From Lucinisca nassula (lineage: Eukaryota; Mollusca; Bivalvia; Lucinida; Lucinidae): a stretch of DNA of 64,000 nucleotides. The notes beneath the pieces were generated by a model that searched no databases, was not told where the DNA came from, and was given only the letters and a program-made list of their open reading frames with translations. The position numbers and the translations under genes were made by a program. The stretch's first letter is position 1; each line of letters opens with the position of its first letter. The stretch is taken from NCBI GenBank assembly GCA_963580285.1, contig OY757010.1, forward strand, positions 68,284,406-68,348,405, given 5' to 3'. Positions 1-8,699 of this stretch are shown in pieces.

Positions 1-1662
1 GGTAAATTGCAGAGATTTCTATAGGTACGTCAATTGCAAAAAGAAAAAAAAAAAACAGGCAAGATACTCCACCCCTTAAGAAAAGGGATGACAGTGGTGT
101 TGGCAGAGTCAGACCCTGAACGGGCAGAAGAATTGATTGGTCAGTTCAGTGATTCATTCAATAAAACTGAGCAAAATGAGGTTCCATTTACTGTGAGATT
201 AGCTCCTTCATGGATTGTAGTTTCATCAGAGGGAGTTATAAAGTCACTTAAGGGCTTAAATCCCTCTAAGCTTTAGGGCCTGATGAGCTTCATCCTAGAG
301 TCAGCAAACGAATTGGGTACAGTGTTCTTACATTTGATTCAGCAATCTCTTGATACCGGTGAAGTCCCAAAAGAATAACTTCTTTGCAAACATTTGGCCC
401 CTCTTTTAGAAAGGAGATAGAGCGCTTGCTCGCTACTATCGTCCTTTGTCACTGACATGTGTGCCATGTAAGTTACATTGTTTGCTCAAATAATATGGCT
501 TCCTTGGATGAACACCAACTTTTGTCTGTTAGACATTTAGGGAAAAGCACAGTTGTGAGACACAGCTGACCACAGTTATAAATGATTGCGTAAAAATCTT
601 GGACAAAGGAGGACCGGTAGCTACATTTAACCTGGATTTTGAAAAAGTTTTCGACACACCCCCATGAACTATTAAAAAGCAAACTATACCGTTACGGCAT
701 TGGCGGAAACACCCTAAAGTGGATAGATTCCTTTCTTTGCTACAGAAAAAAAAACTAGTTGTTGCCAATGGGGAAACTTCAGGGGTGGGCTCCAGTTTCA
801 TCTGGTGTCCCACAAGGGACTGTTTTTGGGTCCATTGTTGTTTTCTTTGTAAACAAATGATATTATCACGGATATTGATTCCGAAATAAGACTGATCGAA
901 GATGACACGTTTGCTACCGTGAAATTAGAGACGCAGAGGACTCATTGAAACTTCAAAGAGATATAATCGATTTGGGTGTTGGACTAGAAAATTGGGTTTG
1001 AAATTTCAGCCAGTTAAATGCAATATCATACCGATAACTAGGAAAGAACAGACAAAATTGAGGCTTCTTACACTTAAGAGGGAACGCTCCTCGAAAATGT
1101 GGATTCCATTAATTACATCGGTGTGACCATCTCACATGACTTGAGATTGAATACTCATATTAGCAACATGTGTACTAAGGCTAATAGAACACTTGGCTTC
1201 TTGAGGCGAAATCTTTATCAATGCCCCAAAGATGTAAAAGAAGTAGTATATAAGGGACTTGTTCGCCCTATTTAGGAATATGGTAGTTGTGTCTGGGACC
1301 CCATGGAGTGATCCATCAGGAAGAGATTGAAAAAGTTCAGAATAGGGAATCTAGATTTATTACGAACGATTGCACCTTTGAAACTGGAAGTATGACTGGA
1401 ATGCTGAAAAACTGAGTCTCTCAGAGAAAGGAGAGACAGTAGGCTTATACTCTTGAGCAAAGGTCTAATCCTCTGCAAAAACTGTCATCTACAAAAGATC
1501 CTTCTTCCCTCAGACAATAAGAGATTGGAATGCCCTTCCAGATTCGGTTATTTCATCCGCGGAAGGTGCAAAGGATAATGTAGCTAAGTTTACTTCTTTG
1601 GCGAGAGCTACGAACTAATGTACCTTTTTCACAGGTCGTTGTGAATGAATGGCATTTGAAGT
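1..1662 (+). pseudogene. LINE-A copy 1: decayed reverse transcriptase, cut by window edge
   Basis: A degraded non-LTR retrotransposon. It aligns by eye along its whole length with the better-preserved LINE-A copy ending at 28085: the stretch from base 1 matches from about 26275, and the shared 3' end runs to about 1660. Recognisable pieces are the early RT block (LKGLNPSKL, around 245-275), the remains of the SCETQL region (about 540-570), the KYLG-like and LGFLRRNL blocks (about 1110-1215) and the thumb (about 1500-1620). Stops and frameshifts break every block, so no protein is made. The family belongs to the APE-endonuclease LINEs (CR1/Jockey-like RT). The 5' end lies outside the window. 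Confidence 0.85.
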
Positions 1663-1690
1663 GAGGCGGTTCTAACGAGTACCCACAATA
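1663..1690. repeat. half copy of a foldback hairpin repeat
   Basis: Contains GAGGCGGTTCTAACGAGTAC and CCCAC, one arm of the hairpin repeat present in full at 49434-49486 and 36829-36880. The other arm is missing here because the decayed LINE ends directly against it. Confidence 0.6.
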
Positions 1691-2225
1691 CATCTTTTGA
1701 GCTGAAATAAGAAAAATATCAAACTTTTTTGTCTGAAATTTCTATTTTTCGGAGGTAAATTTTAAAATAAGTTTGAATAGGCGTGTTTCAATTAGGTACA
1801 CAAAGCACTAAAGATCGAAAAGAATCCCTAAATAATCTCAATTACACCCCCTTTTCAATGTTGTGGTTAACCCTCAATGGGTCGAACTACTCTAGTCTCG
1901 ATATAACTTTCGCATTCTAGGAGGTGTTCGGTACATTGAAGTTCGATTGTACTATATATGAGCTGGTTTTCTCCAAAGTTGCGGGAGTGAGAGGGGTCGG
2001 GGAGGGGATGGTTGTCACGTTCAGTTGTATAACTATTCTAAATAGTATCTCCGATCAAAATGGAGACGGTCGAATAGACGCTCGTAACCTGAATCGCCTG
2101 TATTGGACATATTTTCAACACAGGCGGCGTACATTTAACTTCCCACTAATCAACACGTGATGATGATCCATATTTTGCCAAAGTTACGTAACATGACGAA
2201 AGTATATCCTGGCCATGTTTTCAAA
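1691..2225. other. no recognisable gene
   Basis: AT-rich sequence. A 78-codon open frame (1924-2160) contains DQNGDGRIDARN, which resembles an EF-hand loop, but position 12 is Asn instead of Glu/Asp, there are no flanking helices and no clear splice sites. I do not call a gene. Confidence 0.4.
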
Positions 2226-2405
2226 AACTAACTATTTCGCTAGTTGACGTATTGTTAAAACGTCATTCCTTTAACATGATAAATATGGTAAACTGTTTGA
2301 TAACAATTGTAAGTAGCTTTTGATTATGCACATTTTTTCAGCAAAAACTATAGATGATTGGACAATCCACTTACTATAACAATTAATATTTTTGCTTCTA
2401 ACCTA

Positions 2406-2596
2406 GGGCCAGTTGTTCAAAATTAACGACGTCGTTAGTTGAAGTATCGTTAAAACTTTGAACATTTATTATGACAAATATACTAACATTTTTTCAGCAA
2501 AAATACCAAAATTTTTAATATTAAACTTGCTAAAACAGTTAACAATATGACCACTAACGAGCTCGTTAAGCTATCGTTGCTTTGAACAACTGGCCC
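2406..2596. mobile_element. MITE with 16-bp perfect terminal inverted repeats
   Basis: GGGCCAGTTGTTCAAA at 2406-2421 is exactly inverted at 2581-2596, bounding 191 bp of AT-rich non-coding sequence. The preceding ~180 bp (2225-2405) resembles the interior (both share a CATTTTTTCAGCAAAAA block and a GTTGA-GTATYGTTAAAA block), so a second, degenerate copy abuts it. This is a non-autonomous DNA transposon; the superfamily is not determined. Confidence 0.7.
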
Positions 2597-3151
2597 CAGG
2601 TCGTTAAAGATATCGATGCTTGGGACCAGATTTGGGCTACAGGAAGCGAAAATACACCGAACATGTACGCATAGTAAAAACCCGGTTCAGCCAGCGCATC
2701 AGCTGAGCAGTGTGCGCCGTGCTTCTGTGGCTATTCTTTGTGCAAAATTTGGCTGTGGACATGAGACAGGGTTAGCAGGTTAATTTCAGTCCTCAATGCT
2801 GACTTCCCTTGGCAGTTGTTTTGCATGCTGATTAATTTTGTGTTTATTGGTTTGCGATTTTAAGTGAACCCCAAACGTTTATTGACAAATGAACAACATC
2901 GGATCACGAGCTGGCTAGTAACCCGATGCTGTTCATTCTCCAATGAATGTTGAATGATATACCATTATTACTTATGTTTACATTATTTTCCATCTATTAT
3001 ATGATGAAAAAGTCTTATTTGAGGGATAAACTTTAAACAGGAAAGCAGTTGCACGCAGTGTTCCAATTAACAGCGGATCAGCTTCGTTGACATCATGGCG
3101 TCGGAATCGTCCAGTGACACTGAATAGAAGCTAGGTTTATTTTGACATGTC
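2597..3151. other. no recognisable gene
   Basis: AT-rich intergenic or intronic sequence. I see no coding, RNA or repeat structure that I can name. Confidence 0.4.
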
Positions 3152-3358
3152 TTAGCCCTTGACCTACTGAATATTTATATATGCCACACCCACTACTGAT
3201 TATCAACCAGTCTGATTACTTGATGCAAATTATTGCAGCAAATTCATGAGCTGCATGCCAAACAATGAATATCCTGATCAGATGGCTTCTTCAGGAGGAT
3301 CTAGATCTTCATTATTTGAAAGATAAGACATATCCGGGCTCAGCAGGACAAGGGTTAA
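3152..3358. mobile_element. TTAA-MITE family A, copy 1
   Basis: A degenerate ~207-bp copy. The left end reads TTAGCCCTTGACCTACTG and the right end CAGCAGGACAAGGGTTAA, matching the family ends TTAACCCTTATCTTGCTG and its reverse complement. The centre keeps the TCCTGATCAGATGGCTTC half-hairpin. See the copy at 16828 for the best-preserved termini. Confidence 0.75.
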
Positions 3359-3823
3359 TAATAATTTGACGTAGCCTGGGTCAATGATATCATTGAAGTG
3401 GCCCAATAATTAGCTTTATCATATGTTGTCGCGTATGAGTGTTATAACGCCATGTTATAATTTCGGTAATCCATTAGTGGATTTAATATGCAAATTAGTA
3501 AGTTACACATACAACGTCCTTAACAACGTCGCCTCTACTAATGGCGGGATATTGACATTTTTTGTAAACAATCGTGAATAAAATTCGTTTTAAAGGTCAT
3601 ATTTAGGATCTTGCATTCGTGCTAATATATTATTGATTTTAATAAACGACTTGAGGAAAACGGATAAAATGCTCGGTGAAGCCTCGCATTTTATCCCTTT
3701 TCCTCAACTCGTTTAATAAATTCAATAATACATGAACACTCATGTAAGATCCTCTATATAACCGGTATATAGGATTTTTCTGTAAACAAAACTAAGAATG
3801 TAAATCCCTGTCTCCTCCTACAG

Positions 3824-3880
3824 GTAACGCTCTAGTGTTTCGGCGGCTTAAGATGGTTGTGTTCTTTGTAGCTTCTTCTG
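3824..3880 (+). CDS. possible small exon upstream of the Cys-module exons
   Basis: A pyrimidine-rich tract ending in CAG precedes 3824 and GTAAAC follows 3880. The 57-bp segment is open when read in phase 1 and is 1-1 symmetric, like the exons downstream. It encodes about 19 residues without a recognisable motif. Splice-site look alone supports it; it could be intron sequence. Confidence 0.25.
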
Positions 3881-3986
3881 GTAAACACGTCTATACTGCA
3901 TTTTTATACTTGAAAGTTCCCTCTATAGAGAGGATTTATGCAAGTTACCACTTACCTGTTTGAAAGATATTCTTGTCTACTTTCAG

Positions 3987-4124
3987 ACTGTCCTTATGGT
4001 GACAAGTCGGACTGGTGTCGATACAACATAAGGTCAGAATATGACAAGAAAAAGTGTTACCTAGGAAACAACGCTAATCTCTGTTGCGGCACGTGCCAAA
4101 AGTATTATATTTCTCACATTTCAG
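3987..4124 (+). CDS. exon: six-cysteine PLAC-like module 1 of a secreted protein
   Basis: A 138-bp exon flanked by CTACTTTCAG and GTAAGA, phase 1 at both ends. The product has the pattern C-x8-C-x12-C-x8-CC-x2-C: it opens DCPYGDKSDWC and ends NLCCGTC. The same pattern recurs in exons at 7396 and 17396, so the gene is built from repeated one-module exons. The spacing resembles the PLAC domain found at the C terminus of ADAMTS-like and papilin-like extracellular proteins; ShK-like toxin-type folds are an alternative. Even cysteine number and Tyr/Gly/Asp-rich loops suggest a disulfide-bonded extracellular domain. Upstream exons (signal peptide, any protease domain) lie outside the window or are unseen. 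Family assignment is inference. Confidence 0.7.
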
Positions 4125-4202
4125 GTAAGATGGCAACTTTCTTTTCCGAGTGAACCACGCTTTAAATAGACAGTCAACAAGCTAAACCCGAAAAAGCCTT
4201 AT

Positions 4203-4970
4203 TGTCGCACCTGCTATTAGCATAGCGCGATATAGGCGACTGAATTTCCGTCCGTTCGTTCGTTTGTCAATCCGTCAACATTTGTGACAACCCTAGCTTT
4301 CACCCAAATGGTCAAGTTCATTCTCAAGAACTGTAACAGCTTCATTAATGATACTTGGTAAGACTTGCATCTGGTGATGGCAACAATAATGAAAGCATCC
4401 ATATCTGACCTTGACCTACTTTAATGGTCCACTGACTTTGAAATCTACTGCGCCAAACCTAATGTACTTCATGTTCATGTCTCAAAAACTTTAAGAGCTT
4501 TATTAATGATACTTAGTATAAACGTACATCTCGGGATGGCAACACTAATGCAAACATCAATATTAGACCTTGACCTACTTTTCAAGGTTCACTGACTTTG
4601 TAAACCATTGCGTTAAACTTAGTGTTCACCCTACTATTCAAGCTAATTTCTCAAGAACTATAAGAGCTTCATTAACGGTACAAGCTTGCATCTATGATGA
4701 CAATTATAATGCAGTTATTCATATTTGACACTGACCTGCGTGTCATGGTTCATTGTCTTTGTGATCTATTGTGATAACACTAGTGTTCACCCTAATGCTC
4801 AAGTCCATTTCTCAAGAACTATAAGAACTTCAGCAATGATACTTGGTACAAGCTTGCATCTTGGAGTGGTTACTCTAATGTAAGCATGCATGTTTGACCT
4901 TGACCTATATTTAATGGTTCTGTGACTTTGAGCCCCCACAGGCGCGACATATCCTTCGGCAGAAGTCTTG
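4203..4970. mobile_element. pearl/HINE-like element 1, with internal tandem repeats
   Basis: TGTCGCACCTG (4203-4213) is inverted near the right end as CAGGCGCGACA (4939-4949). A GTCCGTTCGTTCGTTT microsatellite follows the head (about 4249). The body is about four tandem units of roughly 160 bp, each with a TGACCTTGACCTA-type block (about 4406, 4565, 4727, 4897). The right end finishes with a short hairpin (CTTC/GAAG) and CTTG. This matches the known layout of bivalve pearl elements and Helitron-associated HINE/DINE-1 elements. It lies in an intron of the Cys-module gene. Confidence 0.6.
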
Positions 4971-5004
4971 TTTTTGTTTTTTGTTTTTTGTTTTGTTTTT
5001 TTTT

Positions 5005-5760
5005 TATTAGCTCACCTGAGCACAAAGTGCTCACCTGAGCACAAAGTACTCATGGCTCATAGTGAGCTATTGTGACCGCCCTATGTCCGCCGTCCGCCGT
5101 GCGTCGTGTGTCTTGCGGCGTCAACAATTTGCTTTAATGCTAACTCCTCCTAAACCCTTAGACCATTTTCAGTCATACTTCATAGAAATGTTGCTTACGT
5201 GACTCACTACCAAAATAGCCGAAATCGTTTTGCTCTAATGAACAAGATGGCCACCAGGGCTAATAAAAGAAAAATCTTTATATGACAAGTCATCTACATT
5301 TGGAGACAATTTCATTCAAACTTCACAGAAATGTTGCTTAGATGACTCTCTACCAAAAATAGCTAAAACGATTCCGCTCCGATGAACAAAATGACCACCA
5401 GAGCTAAAAATAGAAAAAAAATCAATAATTTGCTTTAAATGCCAACTCCTCCTATTCCTTTGGGCCAATTTCAATCAAACTTCTACTTTTCATAGGAATG
5501 TTGCTTGGATGACCCCCTGTCAAAAAAGCTAAAACGGTTTCGCTATGATGAAGAAGATGGTCGCCACAGCTAAAAATAGCAAAATCTTTAAACGACAATT
5601 CTTCCTTAACCATTGGGCCAGTTTCGTTCCATCTTCATATGATTATTGCCTAGGTGGCCCTCTAGTAAACTAGCTTAAACGGTTTTGCTCCAGAGCTAAA
5701 AAAAGAAAAACGTCAATAATTTGCTTTAAATGCCAAATGTTTACACAGAGCTTGTACATG
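5005..5760. mobile_element. pearl/HINE-like element 2, right end not found
   Basis: The head at 5009 is a hairpin (TGAGCACAAAGTGCTCA) followed by GTCCGCC repeats. The body has tandem units of roughly 145-165 bp marked by ATGTTGCTT (5188, 5331, 5498) and by AAGATGG-CC-C-AGAGCTAAAAATAG. No clear 3' hairpin is visible, so it seems truncated near 5740. Similar body units recur at 63040-63200 and 63660-63850. Confidence 0.5.
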
Positions 5761-6547
5761 TCGATGAATGTTTACTGAACATTACGGCACACGGGCGGTC
5801 CATCTGATACCGTCATCTAGGGATGACAAGTGTCATTAGTAAAGGCAAATTTCTGAAATAAAAGCTGAAACTCATTCGCATGCACAAAAATAGAACACAT
5901 TATTTGAATTATAAAAGATAGAAAATAAAATTATGACAAAATTGTCGAGAAGAACTGAAAACTTAAAGACAAATACCTTTCGATATAATCCAATGGTAGG
6001 CATCGTTTTGAATTTACTGTACGCAGAAATGCTCGTGAATAACAAATAGTCGAGTGGTTCAAGTTAGTGCTCGCAGTCATTAAAGTCCTCTGTATGGTGA
6101 GGGCGAGGGGTGGAAAAGACACCGCGCTGTGGAATTATTTTAAAACATTATTTTTCTTTTTCGATATTTTATTATAATGAACTTTTATCACATATATTTT
6201 GAGCCTTGCTATGGCTCTACATATAATTTGATTATTTTTTTATTATATATATATATAATTTTTTTCTCTCTTTTCTTTTGTTTTTATTCTAAGATTTTTT
6301 TCTTTTTTTTTTTTCCTGTGATTTATTTTTATTAGTATGTATTTCATTATTTTCAGCTTGAATTTCACAATTTCAGAATTTCATATTTCAAAATTGCATT
6401 ACAAAAACAGCTTCTTCGGCAGTGTCGGTAGATACATCACCCTCAGAAGCTGTCTCTGTACCTTCGTCGCTCTCATCTCTAATGTCACTGTTAGAGACCA
6501 CGTGGTAAATTATTCACTCTATTTCAGCCTCATTTCCAATTGTCCTG
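5761..6547. other. no recognisable gene; very AT-rich
   Basis: Long T-rich and AT-rich tracts at 6140-6330. The last 100 bp may be the decayed acidic C-terminal tail of the transposase remnant that follows on the minus strand. Nothing else is supported. Confidence 0.4.
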
Positions 6548-6845
6548 TTAAGCCTTTCCGATATGTGTGCAGTAAGCAGACCATTCTTTTTCAACAATGC
6601 TGCCAATGCCTTCTTCGATTAGAGCCTTGATATCTGTCATGCGAAGCTGTAAATTTCGTCGGCCAATATAACCTTTCAAATTTGCCCATATCATTCAATG
6701 GAATTCAGATCAGGATGGTATGGTGGTAGCCACAGATCTGTGAGCCGGTGTCTCTTCAAAGTTGGTCAATTCGATTAGTGGGAGCTAGTTTATTTCGTTT
6801 GCATAGTTCAAAAACCGCAGCTTTAGCATTTCTTGCCTCAGGCTG
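6548..6845 (-). pseudogene. DDE_3/IS630-Tc1-type transposase remnant, C-terminal part
   Basis: Read on the minus strand, about 6694-6735 encodes LPPYHPDLNSIE. After a one-base frameshift, MIWANLKGYIGRRN follows, then a helical stretch ending KEWSAYCTHIGKA and a stop at 6548. The P-P-Y-x-P-x-L-N-x-I-E/W-x-x-L-K pattern is the end of the catalytic core of DDE_3 (IS630/Tc1/mariner-related) transposases. Upstream, KAAVFELCKRNKLAP fits the preceding block, again in a shifted frame. The N-terminal DNA-binding part and inverted repeats were not found. It is a dead fragment. Confidence 0.65.
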
Positions 6846-6929
6846 CTTAAAACTGAGTATTAAAAGAAACAAATGTCACAGGCTGCATAAAACTGTGTAT
6901 TAAAAGAAAAAAAAAATGTTATTCAAAAT

Positions 6930-6999
6930 TTGGGATTTGAACCTACAACCGTTGGATTACGAGGTCGTTGATGTTTTCTATCTAACCAGTACCGCCGCG
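6930..6999 (-). pseudogene. tRNA-like sequence, Thr(CGT)-type pseudogene or SINE head
   Basis: On the minus strand there is an A-box-like block (ACTGGTTAGATAG), a CTCGTAA loop typical of Thr(CGT) and a B box GTAGGTTCAAATCCC. The anticodon stem does not pair properly, so I do not call a functional tRNA. Confidence 0.5.
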
Positions 7000-7174
7000 T
7001 AGTATTCCTGCACTGATGTCATATCAGAAAAACATACAGCAAAGATTTTACGAATTAAGCGATGGAAAAGTTGAAACCCCACATAACGGTTTCTGGTGGA
7101 TCAGTCCGTGTGACGTAGTGTTCAGTAAACAGTCATCGATCTGTAGTCTGATAATGTTTTCTTAGAGCTTGAAG

Positions 7175-7255
7175 TCTTGCTGATGGTTCGACACCGTCGT
7201 GATATGACTGAAAAATTGTTGAAAGCAGCGTTAAACCCGAATTCACACACACACA
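7175..7255 (+). repeat. SINE-E fragment, 3' part
   Basis: Contains GACACCGTCGTGATATGACT, GCAGCGTTAAACCCGAATTC and a (CA)n tail. It is the reverse complement of parts of the fuller copies at 59131 and 62055. Confidence 0.65.
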
Positions 7256-7336
7256 CTTGCTGATGGCTTCAATAAGGGCAACATAGTCACCAAGTGTTTT
7301 GACTGCAGCTTATCCCGAGTACACTTTTCTTAGTAA

Positions 7337-7422
7337 TTTTATTATACAGGATGTCAATACGGAGATCATTCTGACTCAGTGATTTTATTATGCAGGATGC
7401 CAATACGGCGATCATTCTGACT
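7337..7422 (+). repeat. 46-bp-offset tandem duplication of a 3' splice site
   Basis: About 40 bp (7337-7376) covering acceptor and exon start is repeated at 7383-7422 with 3 differences. The upstream acceptor (exon start 7350) lies 46 bp before the downstream one (7396). Using it shifts the frame and reaches a TGA within about 24 codons, whereas the downstream acceptor keeps the Cys module intact. Confidence 0.75.
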
Positions 7423-7530
7423 GGTGTGCTACTCACCTTCAGTCACAGTACGACAGCAATGTTTGTTACTATGGGAATGAAGATCTGTGTTGCGAAAGTT
7501 GTCACAGATATCGAAACTCAACAAATACAG
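7396..7530 (+). CDS. exon: six-cysteine PLAC-like module 2
   Basis: A 135-bp exon between TTATTATGCAG and GTAAACAGG, phase 1 at both ends (45 codons). It encodes CQYGDHSDWC at the start and EDLCCESC near the end, with the same cysteine spacing as the exon at 3987. It has no start codon and is internal, so it is easy to miss. Because both exons are 1-1 symmetric they can be duplicated, skipped or shuffled without breaking the frame. The product is probably a secreted multi-module protein. Confidence 0.75.
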
Positions 7531-8001
7531 GTAAACAGGCACTGACTAACAGATATAACAATTTCCAATCACATTCTAATGCACTTGCGTATGTAACGTA
7601 ATGTCTGACTGGATAACGACGAAACTTTGTAACGGTATATTCCGCGATATGTTGTCGGAAAACTTGACGTCATCACGAAACGTCCCTTTCCAATGGATAT
7701 ATTTTTTTTTTGTTGTTGTTGTTGTTTTAAGAAAATCCACGATTGATCTCCACAAATGGCAGTTTTCAATGCAATATTCCTTAAACGCTAGAAGTTAATA
7801 CATAAACTGACAAAAATAAAGATAGCCTTTGAAAAGAAAGAAAAAGAAAACAACTCATTATAGATAGAATAAAAGCATCGCCAACACTGCATGATACCCT
7901 ACCACTACATGCCAATAAAATGCATTTTTATGTGTTTCTAGAACAGACAACTTTAGAAATAGGACAGCCAATATCCAAAAGCCTTGATAATTTGTGACAA
8001 T
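7531..8001. other. intron sequence
   Basis: Begins with the donor GTAAAC. AT-rich, with GTTGTTGTT and A-rich tracts. The LTR element is inserted at its end, beside CAAT (7998-8001). Confidence 0.55.
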
Positions 8002-8288
8002 TGTTACGAGCCAGGCGTAGCAGAAAGAAAAAGCAAACAAGCCTTTTGGAAAATTTTAACAAAATTTATTTACAAGTTAACTTTAACCTGTAGAAGTAAG
8101 AAAATTAAATGTACTTAGCTCTGTTATGAAATATCCTGAATGAATCTATTTTCCTTGATCCCACAGAATTCACAGTCCAAAATGAAAAGTAATATCCTTT
8201 AACAATCCAACACAGAATTTAGAAATAACTTTTCTTAAATGCCCAAACATCAAACTCCAAAGTCTGACTCAATGAGAAAAATCAAGCT

Positions 8289-8296
8289 CTTTTATA
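8289..8296 (-). promoter_or_regulatory. LTR TATA box (3' copy; 5' copy at 14219-14226)
   Basis: The minus strand reads GGTCTATAAAAGAGC. It lies downstream of the heat-shock-element clusters and about 220 bp before the AATAAA signal, the spacing expected for a U3 promoter. A second TATAAATA-like site lies at 8485-8492. Confidence 0.7.
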
Positions 8297-8313
8297 GACC
8301 CTAAGATTTCTCT

Positions 8314-8466
8314 AGAACATTCCAGAGGGCTGTGGAATAAGATGAGGTAATTTTCTAAAAATAATGCAACCCAGAACTTTCTGGAAGGTTCTGAAGTACT
8401 TTTCCTTGTAAACATCTTGTTTACAAAAATGAAATTAATCTGTGACTCAGTTTTCTAGAATCTTCT
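8314..8466 (-). promoter_or_regulatory. heat-shock-element clusters in LTR U3 (5' copy at 14244-14396)
   Basis: Three groups of alternating GAA/TTC units with 2-bp spacing. 8373-8392: GAA-ct-TTC-tg-GAA-gg-TTC, four perfect units. 8453-8465: TTC-ta-GAA-tc-TTC, three perfect units. 8315-8327: GAA-ca-TTC-ca-GAG, two perfect plus one near match. Alternating nGAAn units are the established binding site of HSF trimers. All lie upstream of the TATA box on the element strand, as in a heat-shock promoter. Function is inferred. Confidence 0.7.
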
Positions 8467-8554
8467 ATAAGAAGATTAACAAGATATTTATAGCACTATT
8501 AGGTCACAGTGGGGTGCAAGTGGGAATCAGAAAAATAAATTCTTATGCATAACA

Positions 8555-8566
8555 CTCCCCCTCTTC
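8555..8566 (-). other. polypurine tract
   Basis: The minus strand reads GAAGAGGGGGAG, immediately before the TGTTATG start of the 3' LTR; this is the plus-strand DNA priming site expected for an LTR element. Confidence 0.85.
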
Positions 8567-8699
8567 GAGGAAAAGAAAGATTTATGTAATAAAGCTTTCT
8601 TTTGCTTTAAGAATAATAAAATATTGAGCATAGCATATAAAATTACATGTATCTACAATCCACTTTAGTAGGAAAGAAAAACACAACTCCTGACACTGC

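Larger units (their letters stand above)
8002..8554 (-). repeat. 3' LTR
   Basis: 553 bp. In element orientation it starts TGTTATGCATAAG and ends GCTCGTAACA. It holds the promoter elements listed separately and an AATAAA signal (complement of 8065-8070), which places the R/U5 part near 8050-8260. Confidence 0.95.

Noticed and set aside
1924..2160. EF-hand-like DQNGDGRIDARN
   Set aside because: Position 12 is Asn, no E/F helices, no paired hand and no splice context; probably coincidence.
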